Shown here one piece after another: positions 44,755-52,716 of a DNA stretch of 64,000 nucleotides; positions within the stretch are counted from its first letter, which is position 1, and the number at the start of each line of letters is the position of its first letter. The translations under genes and the position numbers were made by a program. Under the pieces are notes generated by a model. The model did no database searches. It worked only from the letters and a program-made list of their open reading frames with translations, and was not told where the DNA came from. The stretch comes from Pseudothioclava sp033100795 (GTDB lineage: Bacteria; Pseudomonadota; Alphaproteobacteria; Rhodobacterales; Rhodobacteraceae). Location: NCBI RefSeq assembly GCF_033100795.1, contig NZ_JAWLVI010000003.1, forward strand, positions 124,001-188,000. Direction: 5' to 3'.

Positions 44755-47387
44755 TGGATGGATCTTCCCTCCCCGAAATCCGCTCGACTTGCCCTTATTG
44801 TGGCGTGGGCTGTGGCGTTCTTTTGCGCGGTGATGGCCACGGCGGGTTGACCGTGCGCGGCGACACCGATCACCCCGCGAACAAGGGGCGGCTGTGTTCC
44901 AAAGGCTCGGCCTTGGGTGAAACCGTCGGCCGCGCCGGTCGCCTGACCACCCCCCTCGTGAACGGAGCGCCGAGCGACTGGAACAGCGCCCTTGATCTGG
45001 TGGCTTCGACCTTAACGCGCACAATCGCGGAACACGGGCCCGACAGCGTGGCCTTCTACGTCTCGGGGCAGCTGCTGACCGAGGATTACTATGTCGCCAA
45101 CAAGTTGATGAAAGGGTTTATCGGCTCGGCCAATATCGACACGAATTCAAGGCTGTGCATGGCCTCGACGGTGGCAGGCCACAAGCGCGCCTTTGGCACC
45201 GATACGGTGCCCGGCACCTACGAGGATCTTGACGAGGCCGATCTGGTGGTTCTGGTCGGTTCGAACCTCGCGTGGTGCCATCCGGTCTTGCATCAGCGCC
45301 TGCTTGCCGCGCGCAAGGCCCGCCCGCAGATGAAGCTTGTGGTGATTGATCCCCGCCGGACGGCCAGCTGCGACGGTGCCGACCTGCATCTGGCGCTCAA
45401 GCCCGGCAGCGATGTGGCCCTGTTCAACGGGCTTCTAGCACAAATCGCCGCTCAGGGTGCAATCGACGGGGATTTCGCGCCGCATCTTGATGGGCTTGAG
45501 GCCGCACTTGCGTCGGCGCGGGCCGATGACACCGCGCAAACCGGCCTTGACCCCGCCTCGCTTGGCGCCTTTTTCGACCTGTGGATCGGGACGAAGAAGG
45601 TCGTCACCGTGTTCAGCCAGGGGGTAAACCAATCCTCGTCGGGCACGGATAAGGTCAACGCCATCCTGAACTGCCACCTTGTGACGGGACGGATCGGCAA
45701 ACCGGGATGCGGGCCGTTTTCCGTGACCGGCCAGCCCAATGCGATGGGCGGCCGCGAGGTCGGGGGGCTGGCCAATATGTTGGCCTGCCATCTCGATCTG
45801 GAAAACCCCGCGCATCGCGATGCCGTCAAGCAGTTCTGGAGCGCCCCCGCCATGCCCGAACAGGCGGGGCTGAAAGCGGTCGATCTGTTTCGTGCGGTGG
45901 CGCAAAAGCGGATCAAGGCGCTCTGGATCATCCATACCAACCCCGCCGTCACTCTGCCCGATGCAAGCGCGGTGCGCACCGCGATCGAGGGGTGCGATTT
46001 CGTCGTCGTCAGCGATGTGACGGGCGCGACAGATACAGCCCGCCTTGCCGATGTCCTGTTGCCAGCCACGGCATGGGCCGAAAAATCCGGCACGGTCACC
46101 AATTCCGATCGCACGATATCGCGTCAGCGCGCGGCCCTTGCGCCCCCCGGGGCCACCCGCCCGGATTGGGATACTCTGGCCGAGGTTGGCCGCCGCATGG
46201 GATGGGCAGGCGCCTTTGATTACCGCTCGCCCGCGCAGATTTTCCGCGAATATGCCGCGCTTTCGGGGATCGCAGGTGCCTTTGGCCGCGATTTCGATAT
46301 CTCGGGGCTCTCTGAAATTTCGGACACCGATTACGAGGGGATGCCTCCGCAGCGCTGGCCGGTCAGCGCCACGAAAACGGGGGGGCGTTTCTTTGCTGAC
46401 GGGCAGTTCTTTCACGCGGATAAGAAGGCGCGCCTGATCGCGGTTCGCAACAGCGCGCCGAAGCACGCGCCGGACGCGGAACGTCCTTTCCTGCTGAACA
46501 CAGGGCGGCTGCGCGACCAGTGGCACACGATGACGCGCACGGCGCTTTCGCCGCGCCTGTCCGCGCACCGCCCCGAGCCCTTTGCCGAACTGCACCCCGC
46601 AGACGCGGCCGCGCTTGGCATTGGCCAAAGCGATCTGGTCGCGTTGTCGAATGAGCTGGGTCAGGTGATCGTGCGGGCGCAAATCACCGATGCCGTGGCG
46701 CAAGGCCAGATCTTTGTGCCGATGCACTGGACGGGCGAAACTGCGCCCACCGCGCGTATCGATACCCTTGTGCGGGCGGTGACCGACCCTGTGTCGGGTC
46801 AGCCCGAGAGCAAAGCCTCGACCGTTTCCATCTCGCGCTTTGCGGCCCGCTGGTATGGGTTCGCAATCAGCACCGACGGGTTCCGCCCAAAGGCCGAATA
46901 TTGGGCCGTGGCGAAAACGGCATCGGGCACGCGCGCCGAACTCGCGGGGATGAGCGATCCGGCGGATTGGGAAAGCTGGGCGCGCGATCTGTTCGGGCTT
47001 CCCCATGCAAGCCTGCAATCAGTATCCGACGAAACCCGCGGGTTGCACCGTTTGGCCTTTGAACAGGACGGGCGCCTGCTGGCGGCGCTGTTCATCTCGC
47101 GCGAGCCTGTTGCCGTCATGCGCGACTATCTTTCCAGCCTGCCCGGAACCGATGCCCCCGAGGCGCTGTCAGGGCGCACTCCGCCAAACCGCCCCGATCC
47201 GGGACCGATCATCTGTTCGTGCTTTGGCGTCGGGATGAACACGATCCTCGCCGCTATCGAGACCGACGGGTTAAGCGATGTCGACGCAATCGGCGCCGCA
47301 TTGAAGGCAGGCACAAACTGCGGCTCGTGCCGCCCCGAAATCGCAGCCCTGCTCGCGCGCGCCAGCGCACGCGAAGCCGCCGAATAG
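44754..47387 (+). CDS. nasA: assimilatory nitrate reductase, catalytic subunit
   Basis: 877 residues. Reduces nitrate to nitrite in the cytoplasm with a bis-MGD molybdenum cofactor. An N-terminal 4Fe-4S site is CPYCGVGCG (C13, C16, C20) with a fourth Cys in GRLCSKG. The molybdopterin domains follow, with NQSSSGTDKVNAILNCHL, TGRIGKPGCGPFSVTGQPNA and a C-terminal dinucleotide-binding domain (ITDAVAQGQIFVPMHW). The last 55 residues are a BFD-like [2Fe-2S] domain (CSCFGVGMNTI, CGSCRPEI) like the one in NirB, so electrons probably enter there from the flavoprotein. It has no signal peptide. The start at 44754 overlaps the previous stop; a GTG at 44751 is an alternative. Confidence 0.96.
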   Translation: MDGSSLPEIRSTCPYCGVGCGVLLRGDGHGGLTVRGDTDHPANKGRLCSKGSALGETVGRAGRLTTPLVNGAPSDWNSALDLVASTLTRTIAEHGPDSVAFYVSGQLLTEDYYVANKLMKGFIGSANIDTNSRLCMASTVAGHKRAFGTDTVPGTYEDLDEADLVVLVGSNLAWCHPVLHQRLLAARKARPQMKLVVIDPRRTASCDGADLHLALKPGSDVALFNGLLAQIAAQGAIDGDFAPHLDGLEAALASARADDTAQTGLDPASLGAFFDLWIGTKKVVTVFSQGVNQSSSGTDKVNAILNCHLVTGRIGKPGCGPFSVTGQPNAMGGREVGGLANMLACHLDLENPAHRDAVKQFWSAPAMPEQAGLKAVDLFRAVAQKRIKALWIIHTNPAVTLPDASAVRTAIEGCDFVVVSDVTGATDTARLADVLLPATAWAEKSGTVTNSDRTISRQRAALAPPGATRPDWDTLAEVGRRMGWAGAFDYRSPAQIFREYAALSGIAGAFGRDFDISGLSEISDTDYEGMPPQRWPVSATKTGGRFFADGQFFHADKKARLIAVRNSAPKHAPDAERPFLLNTGRLRDQWHTMTRTALSPRLSAHRPEPFAELHPADAAALGIGQSDLVALSNELGQVIVRAQITDAVAQGQIFVPMHWTGETAPTARIDTLVRAVTDPVSGQPESKASTVSISRFAARWYGFAISTDGFRPKAEYWAVAKTASGTRAELAGMSDPADWESWARDLFGLPHASLQSVSDETRGLHRLAFEQDGRLLAALFISREPVAVMRDYLSSLPGTDAPEALSGRTPPNRPDPGPIICSCFGVGMNTILAAIETDGLSDVDAIGAALKAGTNCGSCRPEIAALLARASAREAAE

Positions 47388-47400
47388 CCAAGGAGCCACG

Positions 47401-48204
47401 ATGCGACACGATCCGTCCCTTACGACCCCTGCGGAAATCCCGGGCTCGAAACCCGCCTCCATCTGCCTGATCGGTGCCGGCCCCGGCGCGCGCGACCTTT
47501 TGACCTTGCGGGCGGTTGCACGACTGGCCGAGGCGGATATCGTTTTCTTCGACCGTCTTGTCGACGAGGGCGTGCTCGATTTCACCCGCCCCGGCGCCGA
47601 GCGCGTCTATGTCGGCAAAGCCGTCGGCGCCTGCGCCTGGCCGCAAGAGCGGATCAACGCGCTGATCGTCGCGCACGCCCTGCGCGGGCGCCGCGTCGTG
47701 CGGCTGAAATCCGGGGATCCGGGTATTTTCGGGCGCGCGGGCGAGGAAATTGCCGCGGCCAGCGCACACGGCATTCCGGTTGAGGTTGTGCCCGGCATCA
47801 CCGCCGCCTGCGCGGCAGCCGCAAGCGCGGGGCGCTCTTTGACCGAACGGGGCGAGACCGACACGCTGATCCTGACGACAGGTCAGGCGCGCGCGGGCGC
47901 CCCCCTGCCCGATTGCACCCGCCACGCACAGCCCGGCACGACGCTGGCCTTCTATATGGCCGTGGCTCAGGGCGCGCGGATCCGCGACGGGCTGACCGCG
48001 CAAGGGATGCCGGGTGACGCACCAGTCACCGTGGCGGTCGAGGTTTCGAAAGCGGGCGAACGGATCATCGAGACGTCACTCGCATGCCTGCCTGACGATC
48101 TTGCCGCGCACCGGATCACCGGCTGCGCCACGCTGATCGTATCATGGCCCAAGGCGCATGCGGGCGATGCGCCGATGGCAAAAGCGCTGACAGCCAGCCT
48201 GTGA
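47401..48204 (+). CDS. cobA: uroporphyrinogen-III C-methyltransferase
   Basis: 267 residues. Makes precorrin-2, the precursor of siroheme needed by NirB. S-adenosylmethionine methyltransferase motifs are present: IGAGPGARDLLTLRAVARL, RVVRLKSGDPGIFGRAGEEI, VVPGITAACAAAASAG and TLAFYMAVAQ. There is no CysG oxidase/chelatase domain, so siroheme completion needs another gene, not seen here. It ends at a strong intrinsic terminator. Confidence 0.95.
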   Translation: MRHDPSLTTPAEIPGSKPASICLIGAGPGARDLLTLRAVARLAEADIVFFDRLVDEGVLDFTRPGAERVYVGKAVGACAWPQERINALIVAHALRGRRVVRLKSGDPGIFGRAGEEIAAASAHGIPVEVVPGITAACAAAASAGRSLTERGETDTLILTTGQARAGAPLPDCTRHAQPGTTLAFYMAVAQGARIRDGLTAQGMPGDAPVTVAVEVSKAGERIIETSLACLPDDLAAHRITGCATLIVSWPKAHAGDAPMAKALTASL

Positions 48205-48223
48205 TCGCCCGCCGCGTCCGCCG

Positions 48224-48247
48224 AACGCCCCGCCCACGCGGGGCGTT
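48224..48247 (+). terminator. intrinsic terminator after cobA
   Basis: A 10-bp stem aacgccccgc/gcggggcgtt with a 4-base loop, followed by TTTTG. It separates the nrt-nasA-cobA transcript from nirBD, which then needs its own promoter and leader. Confidence 0.88.
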
Positions 48248-48426
48248 TTGCATATCCGGACCGAAACTATCCGCGTGCAAACCGTTCGCAGCCAGCCTGA
48301 AAATTGGGCAACCCCATTGTGCAGCGCCCATCCCAAAAGCGGCGCAAACTTTTTCCGGTGGCGCCCCCGCGCCTTGCGTAATACCCGCTTGGTCAAACGG
48401 CGACCAACACCTAACAGTAAAGTCAC

Positions 48427-48525
48427 GGGAAAACCCTCCCGGCCGGTCGCAATGAGGCGACGGGTTTTGCCCATGACGGGCTTGCAGCAACGGCGCTGCG
48501 GTTTCTCGACCCCTTCGGGGTGTCG
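48427..48525 (+). promoter_or_regulatory. NasT-type dual-hexaloop leader before nirB
   Basis: Hairpin 1: stem gtcgc/gcgac (48446-48461) with loop AATGAG (48451-48456), lying inside a long outer stem gggaaaaccc (48427-48436) to gggttttgccc (48462-48472). Hairpin 2: stem gcagc/gctgc (48484-48499) with loop AACGGC (48489-48494). Both loops have A at 1 and G at 4. A GC-rich hairpin follows (48507-48525, cgacccc/ggggtgtcg) but has no T run, so the termination step is less clear than in the nrtA leader. It implies that nirBD is also under NasT control. The first leader loop begins with the same AATG. Confidence 0.75.
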
Positions 48526-48558
48526 TGGACACGCGGGGCCAGGCGCATCGTCACTCGT

Positions 48559-48568
48559 CCCCCCCCCC
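48559..48568 (+). repeat. ten-base poly-C tract in the nirB leader
   Basis: Ten consecutive C, 40 bases upstream of the nirB start. It can pair with the gggg at 48535-48538 inside a possible larger hairpin (acacg 48529-48533 with cgtgt 48568-48572). Homopolymers of this length are prone to slippage. Confidence 0.6.
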
Positions 48569-48608
48569 GTGTTCCAAGCAACGCAACGCCGAACGCAGGA
48601 TGACACCA

Positions 48609-51065
48609 ATGACTCAGCCCAAACAAAACCTGGTAATCGTCGGAAACGGGATGGCTCCGGGCCGGATGCTTGAACATCTGTTCGAGCTGACCGACCGCTT
48701 CGCCGTCACCATCTTCAACGCGGAACCGCGTGAGAACTATGACCGGATCATGCTCTCGCCGGTTCTTTCGGGCGAGAAGACCTATGACGACATCATCATC
48801 CATAATGCGCAGTGGTATGCCGATCACGGGATCACGCTTCATCGCGGGGAAAAGGTCGTTTCGATCGATCGTGCCGCGCGGCAAGTGGTGTCGGACAAGG
48901 GCACGGTCGCGACCTACGACAAGCTGGTGATCGCAACGGGTTCTGCCCCGTTCATCATCCCTGTTCCGGGGCATGATCTGCCGGGGGTTCTGGCCTATCG
49001 CGACCTTGACGACACTGACGCCATGATTGCAGCCGCCGAAAAAGGCGGGCGCGCGGTGGTGATCGGCGGCGGGCTGTTGGGGCTTGAAGCGGCGGCGGGG
49101 CTGAAGTCGCGCGGGATGGAGGTGACTGTCCTGCACCTCATGCCCAACCTGATGGAGCGCCAGCTCGATCCGGCGGCGGGTTATCTGCTTGAGAAAGAGC
49201 TGACGGGCCGTGGCATCAAGGTGCGCTGCAAGGCGAATACCAAGGCCATTCTGGGCAGTGATCGGGTTGAAGGTGTCGCCCTTGAGGATGGCACGGTTCT
49301 CGATGCATCGTTGGTGGTGATGGCGGTCGGCATCCGCCCGAATACCGAGCTGGCGAAACAGGCGGGGCTAGAGGTCAACCGCGGCATCATCACCGACGCG
49401 CATATGCGCAGCTCGGACCCCGACATCCTGTCGGTCGGCGAATGCGTCGAGGTGGGCGGGATGGTCTATGGCCTTGTTGCCCCCCTGTATGACATGGCGA
49501 AGATCGCTGCACACACGCTTGCGGACGCACAGACCCGTGGTTTCGCGCATCAGGAAACGCCGACAAAGCTCAAGGTGACGGGCGTAAACCTGTATTCTGT
49601 CGGCGATTTCGGCGAGGGCGAGGGCCGCGAAGACATTATCCTGCGCGACGCCCGCCGTGGCACCTACAAGCGTGTGATCTTGCAAGGCGACCGGATTGTC
49701 GGAGCGGTTCTTTATGGCGATGTGACGGACGGCGGCTGGTATAACGAAATGCTGCGCGCAGGCACCGATATTTCAGCCATGCGCGAGACGTTGATCTTCG
49801 GGCAGGCGCATCAGGGCGGCGGAACCTTCGATCCGGTCGCGGCCGCCGCAGCCCTTCCCGACGACGCCGAGATTTGCGGCTGCAACGGTATCTGCAAGGG
49901 GCAGATCGTGCAGGCAATCACCGACAAGGGGCTAAGTTCCTTGACCGAGGTGCGCGCCCATACCAAGGCCTCGGCCTCGTGCGGGTCGTGCTCGGGGCTG
50001 GTCGAAAATCTGATGGCGGCGACACTGGGCGCTGCCTTCGCCAAGCCCGCACAAGAGGGCATCTGCGGCTGCACCCCCCTTGGCCACGGCGATATTCGCC
50101 GCCTGATCAAGGCCAAAGCGCTGAAATCCATCCCCGCCGTCATGCAAGAGCTGGAATGGGCCACCCCCGAGGGCTGCGCCAAATGCCGCCCCGCGCTGAA
50201 CTACTATCTGATCGCGGACTGGCCCGGCGAATACGAGGACGACCAGCAGTCGCGCTTTATCAACGAGCGCGTCCACGCGAATATCCAGAAAGACGGCACC
50301 TATTCGGTGGTGCCGCGCATGTGGGGCGGGCTGACCTCGGTCTCGGAGCTGCGCGCCATCGCGGATGTGGCCGAGAAATACGACATCCCCACGATCAAAG
50401 TGACGGGTGGCCAGAGGATCGACCTTCTGGGTGTGCGCAAAGAAGACCTGCCCGCCGTCTGGTCAGAGCTGAATGACGCGGGCATGATTTCGGGGGCGGC
50501 CTATGCCAAGGGGCTGCGCACGGTCAAAACCTGCGTCGGCAAAGAGTGGTGTCGCTTTGGCACGCAGGATTCCACCGGCCTTGGCGTGCGGCTGGAACAG
50601 TTTCTTTGGGGTGCATGGTCGCCCGCCAAGCTGAAGTTGGCCGTTACCGGATGCCCGCGCAACTGCGCCGAAGCCACCTGCAAGGACATCGGCGTGATCT
50701 GCGTCGATAGCGGCTATCAGATCGTCTATGGCGGCGCGGCGGGGCTGCACATTCAGGGCACGACCGAGCTTGGATCGGTCAAGACCGAGGACGAGGTGAT
50801 CGAGGTGATCGGCGCCCTGACCCAGATGTATCGCGAGCAGGGCTATTACCTTGAACGGATTTACAAATGGGCGGATCGCGTGGGCTATGACCACATCAAA
50901 TCGGTCATTATGGACGATGCCGGGCAACGCCGCGCCTATTACGAGCGCTTCGTCTATTCGCAGTCCTTCGCCCAGATCGACCCCTGGGCCGAGCGCGTCG
51001 CAGGCCGCTTCGCCCATGAATTCGCCCCGCTCACCACACTTGGCAAACTGGAGGCCGCAGAATGA
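48609..51065 (+). CDS. nirB: NADH-dependent assimilatory nitrite reductase, large subunit
   Basis: 818 residues. Reduces nitrite to ammonium. The N-terminal FAD/NAD module (LVIVGNGMAPGRMLEH, VVIGGGLLGLEAAAG) is followed by a BFD-type [2Fe-2S] domain (ICGCNGICKGQI, CGSCSGLVEN), a linker with CGCTPLGHG, and the siroheme/4Fe-4S nitrite reductase domain (LRTVKTCVGKEWCRFGTQDS and KLAVTGCPRNCAEATCKDIG). The start at 48609 has AGGA upstream; ATG at 48600 has none. It overlaps nirD by 4 bases. Its N-terminal third is paralogous to the flavoprotein at 43531. Confidence 0.97.
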   Translation: MTQPKQNLVIVGNGMAPGRMLEHLFELTDRFAVTIFNAEPRENYDRIMLSPVLSGEKTYDDIIIHNAQWYADHGITLHRGEKVVSIDRAARQVVSDKGTVATYDKLVIATGSAPFIIPVPGHDLPGVLAYRDLDDTDAMIAAAEKGGRAVVIGGGLLGLEAAAGLKSRGMEVTVLHLMPNLMERQLDPAAGYLLEKELTGRGIKVRCKANTKAILGSDRVEGVALEDGTVLDASLVVMAVGIRPNTELAKQAGLEVNRGIITDAHMRSSDPDILSVGECVEVGGMVYGLVAPLYDMAKIAAHTLADAQTRGFAHQETPTKLKVTGVNLYSVGDFGEGEGREDIILRDARRGTYKRVILQGDRIVGAVLYGDVTDGGWYNEMLRAGTDISAMRETLIFGQAHQGGGTFDPVAAAAALPDDAEICGCNGICKGQIVQAITDKGLSSLTEVRAHTKASASCGSCSGLVENLMAATLGAAFAKPAQEGICGCTPLGHGDIRRLIKAKALKSIPAVMQELEWATPEGCAKCRPALNYYLIADWPGEYEDDQQSRFINERVHANIQKDGTYSVVPRMWGGLTSVSELRAIADVAEKYDIPTIKVTGGQRIDLLGVRKEDLPAVWSELNDAGMISGAAYAKGLRTVKTCVGKEWCRFGTQDSTGLGVRLEQFLWGAWSPAKLKLAVTGCPRNCAEATCKDIGVICVDSGYQIVYGGAAGLHIQGTTELGSVKTEDEVIEVIGALTQMYREQGYYLERIYKWADRVGYDHIKSVIMDDAGQRRAYYERFVYSQSFAQIDPWAERVAGRFAHEFAPLTTLGKLEAAE

Positions 51066-51382
51066 ATATCCGCTCGACAAACTGGATCCCCGTCGGGTCG
51101 ATCCACGACATTCCGCGCCAAGGCGCCCGCTGCGTGAAACACGGCGAGATGACCATCGCGATTTTCCGCACGGCCGATGATCGTCTTTTTGCGCTTGAGG
51201 ACCGCTGCCCCCACCGCAATGGCCCGCTAAGTCAGGGGATCGTCCATGACGGCTGCGTCACCTGCCCGCTGCACAACTGGGTGATCTCGCTTGAGACAGG
51301 CCGGGCGCAAGGCGCGGACGAGGGGCAAACCGCAACCTTCCCCGTCCGCCTTGAGGGCGACACGGTGCTTCTGGGGCTTTGA
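51062..51382 (+). CDS. nirD: nitrite reductase small subunit, Rieske type
   Basis: 106 residues. A Rieske [2Fe-2S]-like fold with CPHRNG (C49, H51) and CPLHNW (C68, H71), so the cluster ligands are present (many enterobacterial NirD proteins lack them). It pairs with NirB. The start overlaps the nirB stop as ATGA. It is convergent with the Dnr-like regulator gene, 2 bases after its stop. Confidence 0.95.
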   Translation: MNIRSTNWIPVGSIHDIPRQGARCVKHGEMTIAIFRTADDRLFALEDRCPHRNGPLSQGIVHDGCVTCPLHNWVISLETGRAQGADEGQTATFPVRLEGDTVLLGL

Positions 51383-51384
51383 GA

Positions 51385-52134
51385 TCAGACCGGGTGGATC
51401 GCGGTGGGCGGCGGCAGGCAAATGCCGTCCGACCCTTCCGGGTCCGGCCCGTCCAAGAGCACATTCGGCGCTGCGAATTCGGTCAGACGGTCCCGATCGG
51501 TCACGGTCACTTCCATGCCCTTCACGCGCACCCCTTCGGTCTCTAACTGTCGAAGCCCGCGCGACAGGTTTTCGGGCGTCATCCCAAGATAGGACGCGAT
51601 CAGCCGCTTTTCGACCTGCAACACAAAGCTGTTCGCGTTGTCGGCATAGCGCGACTGTTCCAGCAGATAGGCCGCGATCCTCTGGCGCGCATCGCGCAGC
51701 TTGAGCCCCTTTGCGTGGCGGATCACGGTGCGGAACGCGCCCGCCAGTTCGTTGATGACCGAGACCGCGAACTCCGTATCGCGCCTGAACACCGCGCGCA
51801 AATCGGGCGCCGGCAGCATCACGATTTTCGAGGGCTGCAAGGTGCGCGCGGACATCAGATAGGGCGCATCCTTGATACAGGCCGCCAGAATGAAGCAGCC
51901 AACGGGGCGGATCACCCCCATTGTGCTTTCACGCTTGCCCCAGCCCGCATACATCTCGACCGCGCCTTCGACTACGATGAACAGAAAATCGGCGGGCGCA
52001 CCCTGCTCGACCAGTTGCATCCCCGCCGGGAAGCTTTGGGAATAGGCGCCGCGCATCAGCGCTTCGAAATTCTCGGTCGCCATATTGCAGAACAGCGGCA
52101 AGTGCCGGATGGAGGGGAGTTCGTCGATACGCAT
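51385..52134 (-). CDS. Crp/Fnr family regulator, Dnr/NnrR-like
   Basis: 249 residues. An N-terminal cyclic-nucleotide-type sensor domain (LFCNMATENFEALMRGAYSQ, IVVEGAVEMYAG) and a C-terminal winged helix with the recognition region LGMTPENLSRGLRQLETEGV, the E-x-x-S-R type that reads TTGAT half sites. There is no N-terminal Cys cluster, so it is not an Fe-S FNR. The neighbours nirS and ric point to a nitric-oxide-responsive Dnr/NnrR role. A perfect TTGAT-N4-ATCAA site lies 142 bases upstream (52276-52289) with a TATTTT -10 (52250-52255). Confidence 0.88.
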   Translation of the reverse strand: MRIDELPSIRHLPLFCNMATENFEALMRGAYSQSFPAGMQLVEQGAPADFLFIVVEGAVEMYAGWGKRESTMGVIRPVGCFILAACIKDAPYLMSARTLQPSKIVMLPAPDLRAVFRRDTEFAVSVINELAGAFRTVIRHAKGLKLRDARQRIAAYLLEQSRYADNANSFVLQVEKRLIASYLGMTPENLSRGLRQLETEGVRVKGMEVTVTDRDRLTEFAAPNVLLDGPDPEGSDGICLPPPTAIHPV

Positions 52135-52275
52135 GGCGGCCTCGATTTGATATTATTTGCCCGTATAACAGAAAAAAATCAATTGACCTAATGCCATCGC
52201 CAGACGGCATTTGCGCGCAGATTTGCAAGAATTTTTTCGCGCGTGATAAAAAATATCCCCAGCACACCTATCAAC

Positions 52276-52289
52276 TTGATATTTATCAA
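52276..52289 (-). promoter_or_regulatory. FNR/Dnr box upstream of the Dnr-like gene
   Basis: Perfect TTGAT-ATTT-ATCAA. Centred at 52282.5; a TATTTT element at 52250-52255 on the minus strand fits a class II promoter (box at -41.5) with a start near 52241, reading into the regulator gene. A rightward promoter from the same box is possible but has a poor -10. Confidence 0.75.
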
Positions 52290-52515
52290 GTCGACTCATC
52301 GCGAGATGCTGTTTACAGTGCCTATCAGAAGGTTCGGGGTGAACTGTTGGTCCCCCAAACGCCAACCGATGCAACGCCACAAACGGGAGCCCTCGCGCAG
52401 CGGCGTATCAATGCATCTCGGCACCGGACCTGATGGGAGAGCGTTCTTTGCGGCTTGTCGCCACCGGATTCGGGCAAAACAGCAAGCCTCAAAGACTATA
52501 ACTGTTTCACGGCTT

Positions 52516-52622
52516 CCTGTGGTCGTGCGGAACAGAGATCGAGGTCGGGCGGCGATGAGGCAACATGCACCCGACCTCGTTCACCCCACCCCGGAAGCCC
52601 CCTCTGAGCCGCACGACACAGG
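52516..52622. ncRNA. candidate structured RNA: long nested inverted repeat
   Basis: A 107-base region with three stacked helices. The outer helix pairs 52516-52530 with 52609-52622 (one bulged G at 52522). After a 2 by 2 internal loop, cagag (52533-52537) pairs with ctctg (52602-52606). The inner perfect 10-bp helix cgaggtcggg (52540-52549) pairs with cccgacctcg (52570-52579). It lies between two FNR/Dnr boxes. No convincing gene covers it. Either strand could be transcribed; a small RNA or a short non-autonomous element are both possible. Confidence 0.45.
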
Positions 52623-52646
52623 GCCAGTCCACCCCCGCGACATCCA

Positions 52647-52660
52647 TTGATAAATATCAA
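52647..52660. promoter_or_regulatory. second FNR/Dnr box, between ric and the structured region
   Basis: Perfect TTGAT-AAAT-ATCAA. It lies just past the ric terminator on the leftward transcript and about 40 bases from the right end of the 107-base inverted repeat, so a leftward class II start would fall near 52612. No clear -10 could be recognised on either side. Confidence 0.65.
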
Positions 52661-52664
52661 CCCA

Positions 52665-52692
52665 AAGCCCGCCTCCGGTCGGAAGCGGGCTT
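52665..52692 (-). terminator. hairpin after ric
   Basis: aagcccgc (52665-52672) pairs with gcgggctt (52685-52692), with an additional short tcc/gga helix in the loop. It lies 25 bases past the ric stop and ends the leftward transcript. The T run is short on both strands. Confidence 0.65.
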
Positions 52693-52716
52693 CATTCTGC
52701 ATTAAACCGGCGGCGA

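Noticed and set aside
48600..48608. An earlier nirB start at 48600
   Set aside because: It lies inside the AGGA ribosome site region that serves the ATG at 48609, which is the family-like start (MTQPKQNLVIVGNG).
52243..52650. A 135-codon plus-strand frame between the Dnr-like gene and ric
   Set aside because: No ribosome site, no family resemblance, and it crosses the long inverted repeat, which explains its base composition.
52496..52702. A 68-codon minus-strand frame in the same gap
   Set aside because: It begins beyond the ric terminator, spans the FNR box and part of the inverted repeat, and shows no protein family pattern.
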